From assembly GCA_026315105.1 (NCBI GenBank), contig CM048750.1, positions 76,684,297-76,748,296 on the forward strand: a stretch of DNA of 64,000 nucleotides, in the 5' to 3' direction. Within the stretch, counting starts at the first letter, position 1; each line of letters begins with the position of its first letter. A program made the position numbers and the translations under genes. The notes under the pieces were generated by a model. The model was given only the letters and a program-made list of their open reading frames with translations. It did not search any database and was not told the DNA's origin. The stretch comes from Locusta migratoria (taxonomy: Eukaryota; Arthropoda; Insecta; Orthoptera; Acrididae). Below are positions 47,713 through 58,930 of this stretch, one piece after another.

Positions 47713-47884
47713 ATGTCCAGCGAAAAGTGTGCATTCTGTCTGAAAACTGGGTTGCGAATAGAGTTGTCAGAAAACATTTATGAATTGAAACGCATTTTTG
47801 CGGAAGTTTTACTGCATGTGCACAGAAATGTAATTCGGGATGATCTTTTTCTTTCGCTTTTTGTTGAGGACTCCCACCAGAAAT
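47713..47884 (+). CDS. Candidate first coding exon of a Cys-pair (zinc-binding type) protein
   Basis: ATG at 47713 in good context (A at -3). The frame starts MSSEKCAFCLKTGLRIELSE, giving an early C-x2-C pair, then a predicted helical stretch (YELKRIFAEVLLHVHRN) and VIRDDLFLSLFVEDSHQK. The frame continues over a consensus splice donor GTAAGT at 47885 (exon end AAAT) and hits a stop 20 bases later, so a spliced exon ending in phase 1 after a T is the natural reading. The split codon starts with T, and Cys would result if the next exon begins GT or GC. The layout recalls the N-terminal half of an insect ZAD-type zinc-finger-associated domain, whose second Cys pair comes later. That family call is inference. 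No downstream exon was identified in the window. Confidence 0.4.
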
Positions 47885-48749
47885 GTAAGTTAAAAGTAAC
47901 GTAGAGCTCTCTTTCTAAAAAAGATGATAATTAAAGTGCGGAGTTTGCTCATCGTAAGGTCGGCTGCCTAAAGGCAAACAGAACGGTTCTAGCTAAAATA
48001 CATCTTCTATTGCGTAAAACTTTTAATTAAGTTTGTATCTCTTAATGAGTAGATTTTCCAACATTTTAATTTATAAATTCGGTAAATAACTAAACAAAAT
48101 ATTAATACGTAATTTTAGTTGCTCCTCGAAGAAGTTAGGAATGCCATCTAGTGGCGATGTCTGTAATACGATACTCCTAGCGCAGACCTCTAGCCCAATA
48201 TTTGCAATTTACCATCCATCTGTGACTTTCTTCCTTAAGGACATCTCTTCCGCGCAAACGTAGCATGGATAATTTTTCGAAGTGTGATAGACGACAACGT
48301 TCGCATCATGTATTTATTTCAAACGCTTTAAGATTTTAGTATTCCAATAGAACAACAATGGTGTATTAGTTAGGTTTACTAGTTACGCAATTTCAAAATG
48401 AAGAGGGGCAGCAACTTTTTCAGTATTTTCAGGGCAACAATCGGGATGATTGTCTGAGCTGGCCTTGTAGAAATCAGCTAACGTGGCTGTTCAATACAGT
48501 TGAAAGCGAGAGGAAATTACAATTATTTTCCCGCGGAAATACATCTCTATACTGTATGATGATGCTCTCTATTTGCGTAAAATATTTCGAAGTTAGAAAA
48601 ACCCCCATGCGGATCTCCAGCCAAGGACTACTCAGGAGGATGTCGTCATCAGGAATGTCGCCACCGGCATCCTACAGATCAGAGCGTAGGGAGGTTAGAA
48701 AATTTGAAAACGGAAATGGATGGATTGAAGTTAGATTTAGAGGGGATTA
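47885..48749. other. Unique DNA, possible intron
   Basis: If the candidate exon is real, this is the start of its intron. No acceptor followed by a second Cys pair was found. A 64-codon ORF at 48556-48750 merges into the start of the LINE that follows. Confidence 0.35.
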
Positions 48750-50825
48750 GTGAAGTCCGTTAGAGAGATAAACAGGATTTATGGTCAGGTGAGTATAGGG
48801 TTATAAATACAAAATCGGTTGGGAGTATTACAGGAGTAGGTCTAATAATGAATAAAAATAGGAATGAGGTTAAACTACTACGAACAGCACAGCGATTGCA
48901 TTGTTACAGTCAAGATGGGTGTAAATCCAACACCGACCACAGTATTAAAAGTTTATATGCTAACTAGCGGAGCCGATGATAAGAAGATCAAGTAAATGTA
49001 TGAAGAGGTAAAGGAAATTATTCAGACTGTTCAAGGAGATCAAAACTTAATTGTTATTGGGACAGGAATTCGGTAATACGAAAAGTAAGGGAAGGAAAAA
49101 GATTAGGACAATATGGACTGAGGAAAAGGAATGCAAGAGGAAGCCGTCTTGCAGAATTTTGCACGCAACATAATTTATTCTAAACAAACACTTGGTTTAC
49201 AGTTTTGTACGTGGAAGAGATCAGGAGACAACGGAAGGTATAAAATATGATTTATGGTGATAAGACATAGATTTTGGATCCAGGTTTTAAACAGTAATAC
49301 AAATGCAGAGGCAGATACTGACTGACCATTCTGTAGACTGAAAATGAAGAAACTATAGAAGGGTAGGAAAACAAAGAGGTGGGACCTAGATAATTTGAGA
49401 GATTTAATAGTAAGGGCAACAGAGGACCAAATAGGTAGAAATGCAAGACCTAAAAACATCCTTGGATATCAGAGGAAATACTAAATTTCAATTGATGAAA
49501 GGAGAAGATATAAATCTGCAGTAAATGAAGCAGATAAAATTTTTACAGACAAGTAAAAAATGTTATTTACAGGAAGTAAAAGTGGTTAAGCAGGAGTGGC
49601 TAGAGACTAAATGCACGTCTATTGAAGAATGTATAACTAGATGAAAAGTAGATACCGGCTACAGAAAAATAAAAAGGACATTTGGAGACAAGAAAAGAAG
49701 CGATATCCATAGCTCAGACGGAAAACCTGTTCTAAGCAAAGAAGGAAAATCTGAAAGGTCAAAGGAATATATAGAAGGGCTTCACAAAGAATGTAAACTT
49801 CGAGACAGTATTTTATGAAGGGAAGAGGCAGTAGACAAAGATGAAAGAGGAATTTGGAAGTACACTCAAAGACCTAAGTCGATACAAGCCGCCTGGAGAA
49901 GATGGCGTTCCGTCAGTGCTACTAAAGTTTCAGGGAGAGCTAACCATGACAAGAATGTTTCACTTTGTGTATAATATGTATGAGGCAGGCGAAATACCAT
50001 CAGGTTTCAACAATATGTAATAACCCCCCCCCCAAAAAAAAAAGAGGCGCAGACAGGTGTGAAAATTACAGAACCATCAGTTTAATAAGTCAGGGCTTCG
50101 ACATTTTAAAACAAATTATTTACAGAGGAATGGAAAAAGCTGGCAAAAGCTGACCTGGGGAGGGGGGGGGGGATCAGTTTGGATTTAGACGAAATGTCGG
50201 AACACGGATCGGTATACTCGCTTTACGACTTAGATTAAGGAAAGGCAAACCTACATTTGTAGCTTATGTAGATTTGGACAAAGCTTTTGACAATGTTAAT
50301 TGGAGTACCCTTTTTTTAATTATTATGTCAGCAGGAGTATAGGCCTAATAAAGGGAACGAAATGTTATTTATAACTTTTACTAAACCAGACACCAGTTAT
50401 TAGAGTGGATGGGCGTGAAAAGGAAGCATTTTTTGGGAAGGGAGTTGTTATTCATTTTTTATACTGAGCAAGCTAAGAGGGAGAGCAAGGATATACTTGG
50501 AGAAGGGATTATGGTTCAAGGTGACATTGTAATTCTGTCAGAGACAGTAGTGGACCTGGAAGATCAATGAAACGGAATGGACAGTGTGTTGAAAAGTGCG
50601 TATAAGATGAACAGTAACAAGAGCAAAACAGGGGTCATAGAATACAGTCCAAAAATCTGCCTATGCTAAAGGAATTAGATTAGGTAACGAAGCAATAAAG
50701 GTGCAAGATGAGTATTCTTACTTGGGCAGAAAAATATGATACTCGCAGTATATAGGATATAAAATGCAGAATGGCAATTGGAAGAAAAGTGTGTTTGAAA
50801 GAGAGATTTTGTTAACATACATTTA
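48750..50825 (+). pseudogene. LINE family C, 5' and central part, plus strand, interrupted
   Basis: Endonuclease relics lie around 48890-49200 (LNCYWDRNSVI, a GDFN-like block, and GLRKRNARGSRLAEF). After a heavily frameshifted linker, the reverse transcriptase starts at about 49870 (PPGEDGVPSVLLKFQGEL, FHFVYNMYEAGEIPSGF), with ENYRTISLISQGFDILKQII at 50065-50130, FGFRRNVGTR near 50180, motif A YVDLDKAFDNVNW at about 50264-50300, then a decayed remainder to about 50825. A C run plus A run at about 50025-50043 and a G run at 50160-50172 lie inside. It stops exactly where CR1-B begins and resumes at 52491. Clade not determined. Confidence 0.8.
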
Positions 50826-52490
50826 AATCTACATACATACATACTCTCCAATCCATCAAAAGTTGCGTGGCGGAGGGTACCTAGCAGCACTACTAGTTAC
50901 CTGCGTGCTTATTCCACTCCCATATAGAACGAGGGAAAAACTAACACATCTATTGATCTGTACGAGCCCTAATCTCTCTTATCATTTTGGTCTTTACGCG
51001 AAATATACGTTGGGGGCAGTAGAATATTTCTGTGGTCCGCTTCATATTCCGACCCTCTAAATTTCTTGAACAGTGTTTTCGGAAAGAACGTCGCGTTCCT
51101 TACAGTGACTTCCATTTCAGTTCCCGATGCATCTCTGTAAAACTCACACATTGACCGAACCTTCAAGTAACAAACCTAGTGGCCCGCCACTGAATTGCCT
51201 CTATGTCTTACTTGAAACCGATTTGGTAGCGATTCCAAATACTTGGGCAATACTGAAGGCGGGTTCGCACAATAGTTTTATATGCGGTACCCTTTACAGA
51301 AGAATCACACCTTCCCAAAATCCTCCCAATAAAACTATCTGACCATCCGCCTTCCCCACGACTGTCATTATATGCTCCTTCCATATTATATCGCTGTGCA
51401 GGGTAACGCCTAGATATTTAACTGTCGCGAAACTGTCAAGCAACACCTACTAATACTGTAATCGAATAATTACGGGATTGTTCCTCCTCCTCATCTGCGT
51501 CACTATATTTTGCTACATTTAGAGCTAGCTGCTAAAATTTAGTAAAAGTCATTCTGCAGCCTACTACACTCATTCAACAACGATACCTTCCTGTGGACCA
51601 CAGCATCTTCAGCAATAAGCAGCAGACTGTAACTCAGTCAGTCAGGTGTTTCAAATAGATAGAAAAAATAACGGTGCTATCACACTCCCCTGTGGCACTC
51701 CTGACAATACATTGGCCTCTGATGAACTCTAGCCATCGAAGAAAAGTACTGGATTACATTACTTAAGTAGTATTCGATCCATTCGCATATTTGGGTACCT
51801 ATTCCATATGTCCGTACTTTCGTTAGTAGTCTGGGGTGCGGCAGCGTGTCGAACGACGAACACATTTTGAAGATGGAGAAATATGGAGTTTTGTCCTTCA
51901 TCCATAGCACGCAAGATGAGATGATAGAAAAGGGCAAGTAGGATTTCGCTCGATCGATGCTTCCTAAGGCAGTGCTGATGCATGGAAAGAATCTTTTCCG
52001 CCTCAATGAAATTTACTATATTAGAACTGCGAAGACGTTCAGGAATCCCGCAGCAAACTGATGTTAATGATATTGGTCATTATTTATGAGGGTCAATTCT
52101 CCTGCCATCCTTATACACGAGAGTTACCAGAGCCTTTTTTCCTGTCGCTTGGAACATTGCGCTGAATCGAAAGTTCGCGATAAATGAAAGCTATGTAAGG
52201 AGCTAATGTCGCCGTGTACTCTTTGTAAAACCGGTTTGGTACCCCACCTGGACCTTGCGAATTGTTTGTTTTCAACTTTTACAGCTCTTTCTCCACACCA
52301 ACTACGCCTATTGCTGTGTCTTCTAGTTGGGAGTCAAAGCGAACATCAAAGGGAGGTATGTTTGCCAGTTCCTCCTGCGTGAACGTTAAATTTAAATTTG
52401 ACCCTGCGGCGAGGACAGATCAGCTGCTTCCAGTACACTTGAAAGTGCTGCGGCAGTGGAGACCGTGGCGACCCATATCAAATATTAATT
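50826..52490 (-). mobile_element. CR1-type LINE, subfamily B, nested inside LINE family C
   Basis: Minus strand: the 3' terminus CTACATACATACATAC at about 50826 is followed by the GCGTGGCGGAGGGTACC block. Reverse-transcriptase relics occur at 51680-52006 (a motif-A relic FKMCSSFDTLPHPRLLTKVR, then QICEWIEYYLSNV) and linker relics at 52080-52490 (ALVTLVYKDGRRIDP, GTKPVLQ). A 157-codon plus-strand ORF starting at 52262 runs antisense across its right end and then into LINE-C and is not a gene. The host LINE's protein frame picks up directly on its right, so this is a clean nested insertion. Confidence 0.87.
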
Positions 52491-52890
52491 TAACTGTAAG
52501 TAAAACTTTTCTGGAGTGTAGCCTTGTACGGGAGGGAAACATGTACGATAAATTAGACAGGAAGAGAATAGATGATTTTGAAATGAGGTGGTACACAACA
52601 ATTCTGAACATTAGGTGGGTAGATCTCTTAACTAACGAAGAGACGTTGAACAGAATTGTAGAGAAATCGAATTTCTGGCATATATTTTGTAAAATAAAAG
52701 ATCTTTTGGAAGGATACGTTCTTAGACGGCAATGAATGGTGAATTCAGTATTGGAGGGATGTGTGTGGGATACACATCACAAGAGACGAATACATTAAGG
52801 AGGAAAGGAAGCAGTTCGGCAGGACAGAAAGGGTGGAGAGCTGCACTGAACCTGTGTCCGAACTGAAGATCACAACGCAATTCGCTTATC
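52491..52890 (+). pseudogene. LINE family C, C-terminal part and 3' end, plus strand
   Basis: NLTVSKTFLECSLV continues the host LINE from the other side of the CR1 insertion, then LDRKRIDDFEMRWYTTI, WVDLLTNEETLNRIVEK and a broken distal part ending ACTGAAGATCAC near 52872. It is homologous to the 3' end at 37060-37470 (FEVWCYRRM, WVDHTTNDEVLNR). Confidence 0.83.
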
Positions 52891-53253
52891 AGTAGAAATG
52901 GAGGACCCGTGCGAATACTTCGCTCCGTTAGTGGAATGACAAAAGAGTTGGAGAAAAATGGAAGTGAAGTTGAATGTTGACACATAGCTGTCTTCATAAT
53001 CGATCAATGCAAGTGTTTAAAAGCGCAAGTGAAAGAGCTTGATCCACTGAGTGATGTTAGGTCAAAGAGAACTGAAGATGTCGTAAAACAAACCGATTAC
53101 GATATTCAGTGCAAGGACAGAAGGATATCGCGTTTGATGAAAACAAAGGATGGAGAGACTGAAGTTAATTTTGATACTTGATGAATATCTTTCGTTTAAA
53201 AGAAAAATGAAGGAAATCGGCCGGGTAATTTGGTCTGGCGGACTGACTTTGGT
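52891..53253. other. Unassigned sequence
   Basis: AT-rich, without ORFs of note. It may be flanking host DNA of the LINE-C insertion. Confidence 0.4.
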
Positions 53254-53264
53254 TTTCGTAGATT

Positions 53265-53456
53265 CAAATGTTTGTTAAGCTTATGGGACTTAACTACGGG
53301 GTCATCAGTCCCTAAACTTACAAACTACTTATGAACTACTTACGAACTAGGACGGCACAAATATCCATGCCCGAGGGGGGGATTCGAACCCCCGACCGTA
53401 GTGGCCGTGCTGACCGTGACTGGAGCGCCTCAGTCACCTCGGCCACCGCGGCCGGC
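53265..53456 (-). mobile_element. tRNA-derived SINE (family 1), full length, minus strand
   Basis: Head GGCCGCGGTGGCCGAGG, box B GGGGTTCGAATCCCCC and the two AAGTAGTT body repeats are all present on the minus strand. An 11-bp duplication TTTCGTAGATT / TTTCGTAAATT (one mismatch) lies at 53254-53264 and 53457-53467. Confidence 0.95.
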
Positions 53457-53467
53457 TTTCGTAAATT

Positions 53468-54077
53468 GTTTTCATATATAAGATCGTTTATGGGACTGAT
53501 AGTGTGATTTGGCTGTTAATTTCATTTTATTATCATTAGAAATGTGATGCAGTGATCAGTAATAATTTAACTGACTTTTTGCAATTGAATTACCTACTGG
53601 ATCATGATGACACCTATCATCGTCACTATCTGCGTATCTGAAGAATTCGCAGTCATCACAGTTTTTGGAGTAAGAAATCAAATTCTTGATTGCCCTTATA
53701 CCAAATTGTGTATTCCTACATCAACGAAGGCTCATCGCTCAGCAAATTAGCTGACAAATAATTCTTCAGTTGCAGGTCAGAGACGCAAGATGCACAGTAG
53801 TTACGACATTACCCGATTCGTGGTAGAAGGTATTTCGCAATACAAAACAAAAACCAAGTACATTCAGCAAATATATGCCGTATTTGGTCGCTTACTTGAC
53901 GAAGGTTATTTATAATATTTGTTGCACTAATTAATATTACTAAAGAGCCGAATAAGATGCAAAAATATTTTTGTGTGAGGAACGGGTCTTTCGAATGTCT
54001 TTCGATGTCCATAACCAGTCCTGTAAGCTTGTTAGAGTACTGAAGGTTAGGTTGTGCCGAGAGATAATCTTACGAAA

Positions 54078-54124
<47 letters not shown>

Positions 54125-54625
54125 AGAAATACGTGTTGGTTCCGAATTAATTACCACTGAAGTTAGTCAGAGTTGTTACGCGTAAGAATTAAAGCAGCGA
54201 GCCCATTACAGTAATTCTAAACACGTTTGCTTTCCCCAAAGTAAATAAAAATTGTACATCGGACGTTAAATAGGCCAATGCTGGAATTGTCTGGTAGCAG
54301 TCTCACGCTGTCCAATTTGTTTGGTATCTGCAAACCTAATGAAGAACATATTTAACATCTGCTCGAATGTGCATTCGCAGCGAACCTATGTGCCACCCTC
54401 AAAGCTAATTAAATCGGATTCGTCGCGGCATATATGGGTTATTTATTAACACCTAATTGAAAATTGACAATATTCAGACATTCTTTGGTCCATATCTTTT
54501 CTCTTCCTCTCCCTCTAACCATTTCTCCCCTCTCTCGAACCATCTTTCCCCCCACCCCTATCCTCTACCCATCCCCTCGTCCTGCCTCACTTCTACCCTT
54601 TTTCTTGCTTTTCCCACTTATGCGG
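53468..54625. other. Unique DNA with a (GA)n run, no gene seen
   Basis: No recognisable gene. A (GA)n microsatellite lies at 54079-54119 and a C/T-rich stretch at about 54495-54600. Confidence 0.5.
54079..54119. repeat. (GA)n microsatellite
   Basis: An uninterrupted GA dinucleotide run of about 41 bases. Confidence 0.97.
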
Positions 54626-54724
54626 GATTGGCTTGCTTGATTATGGAATTGGCATGGTTGGCTATAGAATTGGCGTGGTTGGCTATGGAATTTCCATGGC
54701 TGACTATGGATTTTGCGTGGTTAC
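54626..54724 (+). repeat. 21-bp tandem repeat, about five units
   Basis: Units such as ATTGGCGTGGTTGGCTATGGA recur about every 21 bases with a few differences. Because 21 is a multiple of three, the plus-strand frame (54457-54729) reads as a heptad pattern L-A-W-L-A-M-E. It is probably a minisatellite. Coding use is not supported. Confidence 0.85.
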
Positions 54725-54812
54725 TTTAAAGTGGTGTGTCGCTCCTCCACCCCGTGTCGATGAAAAAGAACATAGTATACAAGGCAACTTTCGTAGTGAA
54801 CAGTAAAACATT

Positions 54813-54965
54813 CGGTCACTACGGTCGGGGGTTCGAATCCCCCCTCGGGCATGGATATTTGTGCCGTCCTAGTTCGTAAGTAGTTCATAGGTAGTTTGTA
54901 AGTTTAGGGACACAAGACCCCGTAGTTAACTCCCATAAGCTTTACAAACATTTGAACATTTGAAT
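54813..54965 (+). mobile_element. tRNA-derived SINE (family 1), 5'-truncated, plus strand
   Basis: It begins just before box B (CACTACGGTCGGGGGTTCGA) and lacks box A. Body and tail are complete. A 9-bp duplication TAAAACATT lies at 54804-54812 and 54966-54974, so this was truncated at insertion, not by later loss. Confidence 0.9.
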
Positions 54966-54974
54966 TAAAACATT

Positions 54975-57565
54975 GTCAATTCCGTATAACCTATTCCTGC
55001 TTACGTGCTTCATCAGTTTCAGATTTTGACGGATTAACCACTGGGTCCACTTACAAATATCGTAGGTGGAAGTCGGTGCGATGTGGAGTTCTCCTTGTTA
55101 GCAGCACAACTATGGAGTATTGAGTTGAGGCATTTTTCGTACTTTTAATTAGAGCTGGGAAACAGTCCTTCTTTGAAGTCAATATCGTACAGAAAATATT
55201 TCTGATATGTATTGTTCGTAGTAAATGAGAAATTTTTCTAGCGGTATTCCCAAAAAAAATTGGCACTTTGGTAGCCAAGTGGGTGAGTTTTGGTTCACCA
55301 TTTACATTCTAGATACAACTATGATAATCTGATGTAGAAAGCATGTTTCCCGCACTCTAGTTCAAAGAACCAATCGGCATTATAAAACAACTCCGAGATT
55401 CCTACATTGTTACCACGTGAACAAGTTTCAGAATTACTCACAATCCTTTTATCACAAAAAAAATTCTGAATGCCGGAGCATGCATTTCCCGTCCTGATTT
55501 ATATTTTTGTCAAAACCCATTGTCTGCAGGCGGCCTGTCATTCCCGTTTAATGAAGTGAAGTATATGTTTAATAAATAAGCTCTCGCTACAGCGCGACAC
55601 CAGTCACTTTGCAAAGGTAAAATGTCAAAGTCAACGACATTATCTCCAATGTGATATGAAATGTTTGTGCCCCCAATACAGTGCTGAAACATTTGAAAAT
55701 ATTGGTACAAAGCAAATATTTACGTTAAAAAATCGTCAAGTGCAGTTCTCGGGAGTGACAGAGTGGCCGTGAATTTACTGGCGTTGGGACGGAAATATGA
55801 GAACAAGGCTGGAATGCCCGCTTCAGTGCGAATGAATTTGCTAGCGAAGGGAAGACGGGCTATCGTATTTGACGTCGTAATGCTTCCTATTTCTGTTCAC
55901 GGAATCTGCAGGAAGCACATAAATCAAAACAGTACACGTAAATAGAATAATATTTCAGCTAGTCTATTTTCCACAGAGTCACGAACATTCGTTATACATT
56001 TTTGCTAACAGTGAACCAGAGCTTACAAAAATAGGAACCAGCTGAGGCTAACCATTCCTTACATCTTTGACAACAGCAACCGAGTCTCGAAAATGTTCGC
56101 CATGTAACGTCACAGCTTCATCCACCTAATCCTCGATGGGCGAAGTTGCCGTTACATTCTATTTTATGCTTAATCATTTAATAATTGTTCCAATGATTTG
56201 ACGGTTTGGGATGCGGACAATTACTAGGTTGATCCATAACAGTAAACTTTGTTAACTTCCTTTATTATGGAACGACAAATGTTAAAAACGCTTCCCTTTA
56301 AATACACTGATTAAATTACTGCGTGCCACTAGGATGAATTTCTACAAGTCCACACTGAAACATTTCAACATGCAACTACAACCCGTATACGATACGAGGG
56401 AATGGCAAAAACTTTAGCCACCACTAAACGCAGGTTACGAATTCACTGCCGACATGCTACCGCCTCGCTCTGCGGTCGGCGGGAGACTGACGCACCCCGG
56501 CCAACAAACAAAGAACATTCCAACCTAAGCATTGTTGCCAGCAGCTCTCGCTGCACACCATCGATAACTATCGTTCGACCAAAACGTACCAAAGAGGTTA
56601 CTAACCTAAAACCGTGTATCATCACAGCCATGTAGTCCATATATCAGAGCCCTAAAGAGACGGGAGTTTTGATGCGCTAAATTGGATTCGTATGTGGATA
56701 TCGTATGACAGTTCAGGCGAAGTCTGCAGTGAGTTGGTCTGTCGGAACATTGGTGTGAGGCCTGGCGTTATCATACTGCAGGTGAATAATAAGCTTTTAG
56801 CTTAGTCAGTGTCGAAGGCTGTTAACGTGTGATCATGTAGTAAATGTGTTTACTGAAAGCTGTGTGCTTTGGTGAATACTGAATATTTTAGAAGTGGTGT
56901 CAGCAACATGGGAGCAAATTAAAATTACTTTTGCTGATCTACAGAAACTAACTGCATTGTGATTGTATTCAATGTTAAAATGTAGGACTATAGAATAAAA
57001 AGGTGTGGTGAGCACATTTGTCTCTTCCACTGTGTTTTCACCACTTCATAGAAATCCCGCATCTGCACTCAGACGACTAATATAAACACTTTCAAGTGTG
57101 TGCTACTGCTGTGTATGTTTGTTCTGCGCTAAGTTCTTTAAGCACAGTTTTTGGCGTTGCTGATTGGATATGTAATGATACACTGACTCCATTTAATTAC
57201 ATATCAGCAAGGATGAGTTGATCAGGACGTCTGCATTGTGATGGATGAAAGCTGTGCTGGGTCGACTAGGCCGTGACTTGTCAAGCCCTTTTGACCCTCT
57301 TGAAAAATCCCGAACCCATCAGCTCAGGTTGCTATGTCTGTTGTATCGTCTCCAAACGCAATGAACAATGATCTATGTCCTACTATCGATCAAAATTTCA
57401 CACATCGTTGTTTTATACTCAAGTTGATATCAGACTCTTTCTGGCGCCATTAGTCTTGTTCCTCACTGTATTCCAGTTTTGGTCATGCGTACGTCTCAAT
57501 ACAAACATAATGAGTATATGACTATGATTTGAGTGTTCTTACAAAATTTATAAAGTTCAAACATG
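54975..57565. other. Unique DNA, no gene recognised
   Basis: ORFs under 80 codons without domains. The overlapping frames at 56402-56640 lie in a GC-richer patch and read on both strands, which argues against coding. Confidence 0.45.
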
Positions 57566-57579
57566 TTTTTTTTTTTTTT

Positions 57580-57618
<39 letters not shown>

Positions 57619-57652
57619 CTGGGACTTAACTGCTTGATTATTAGTCTCTATG
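57566..57652 (-). repeat. Poly-T run with a decayed SINE tail
   Basis: T tracts at 57566-57615, interrupted once by AA, are followed by CTGGGACTTAACTGCTTGAT and AGTCTCTA, a degenerate form of the SINE tail block TGGGACTTAACTACGGGGTC...CAGTCCCTA. An old minus-strand insertion is likely. Confidence 0.5.
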
Positions 57653-57721
57653 GGCGTTCTTATTGCGTTATATCATGAACCTCATGGTCACACTTAGTTG
57701 CATTACGGCCAAGGATTATTA

Positions 57722-57858
57722 AAATCAAATGTTTGTATTGCTTATGGGACTTAACTATGGGGTAATCAGTCCCCAAACTTACAAACTACTTATGAACTAG
57801 CTAATCCTAAGGACGGCACAAATATCCATGCCCGAGGGGGGATTCGAACCCCTGACCG
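57722..57858 (-). mobile_element. tRNA-derived SINE (family 1), 5'-truncated, minus strand
   Basis: Tail, body and box B (GGGGTTCGAATCCCCC) are present on the minus strand. The part with box A is missing. An 11-bp duplication AAGGATTATTA / AAGGATTTTTA lies at 57711-57721 and 57859-57869 (one mismatch), so the truncation occurred at insertion. Confidence 0.88.
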
Positions 57859-57869
57859 AAGGATTTTTA

Positions 57870-58445
57870 TAGTATAATATTTGTTCTGTGGTTGTGATAC
57901 TGTCTTCCAAAGCGTGGCGGCCCCTGTTTACCACATACAGAACAATTCAATTTTATCGGCTTTTGTGCTCTAAAGTGACAACACATTTGAACTTGCCTCT
58001 ACTTTACCCCAACAATGTAAGAGTGTCCTGAAATCCAAAGACGACTCAACCACTCTGTGAGGAATGGAAGCTATTATGAACCTCAACCCTGTTGCTTCGC
58101 GTAATATATGGAGCAAACAAAATAACATGAACACCTAGCGCAAACAATATTTATTTATTACTAAGCAGCTCAGAACAGCTGCAATTCTTCCGGGAATAGT
58201 CTAAGTGTTTTTATACACAGGTCAAAACAATTAGATCAGTTAAAATATTTAGGTTCTAAAGTATTTTCATAAGCTGAATAAAATAAAATGCTGCTACGTA
58301 TTGCTCTCGGCGACAGCAACATTAAGGCAACCGAGATAGGGGTAATAACTCAAAGTTGCAGCAGAGTGGGTCTCTGTTGACTTGTGTTTACCAAACGAAT
58401 TACACAAGCAGTTGCGTTCAGACTTCGTAGTGAGCAGGTAATGCA
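57870..58445. other. AT-rich unique DNA
   Basis: No gene seen. The stretch may include the decayed 5' end of the Tc1 element to the right. Confidence 0.4.
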
Positions 58446-58930
58446 ATGAAACAAGTTACGGAAGTTGTGGCAAGGGGAGCCACAGGAAGGTTGGTAGCGG
58501 GAGAGACGCAGAGGAAGGTGGCTGCAGATAAGCAAGTGTCACAAAGTTTAATTTCCTGTACCTGGAAGCCATTTCAAACAGGAACAGTTAAAGAAAGGCA
58601 AGGTCAAGAGCATCCCTACGCTGGTGCCATAGGAGCTGCGTTCCTTCGTCCCCACTGAGCTGTACTAGTAGACTGGGGGAAATGAACGAGTAGCGTAGCG
58701 AGCTTGTTCACCAGAGTTAAACCCGATTGAGCATGTCTGGGATGCACGTGGCAGACGAATTGCAGCCAGACTGTCACCTCGCACAACGGTTGCAGAACTG
58801 GATATCCACTTATGGAAGCATGGTCAAATATCCCTCAAAAGCTAATCCAGAGCTTCATACTGTCCATGCCACGCAAGCGTGCAACTGTATTTGATGTCCG
58901 AAGTGATCCCACGCCATATTAGATGGCAAC
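58446..58930 (+). pseudogene. Tc1-like transposase remnant with internal deletion, plus strand
   Basis: The N-terminal helix-turn-helix is open at 58446-58620: GATGRLVAGETQRKVAADKQ and SQSLISCTWKPFQTGTV followed by RQGQEHP, as in the paired DNA-binding domain of Tc1 transposases. It then jumps directly to SPELNPIEHVWDARGRRIAA near 58710-58765 and a C-terminal helical part to about 58930. The middle of the catalytic domain, with the first two Asp residues, is missing. A frameshift separates the two halves. Confidence 0.8.

Noticed and set aside
52262..52735. 157-codon plus-strand ORF
   Set aside because: The first half is antisense CR1-B and the second half is the C-terminus of LINE-C; it exists only because of the nested insertion.
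56402..56640. ORFs on both strands in a GC-richer patch
   Set aside because: Mirror-image open frames without domains or splice sites.
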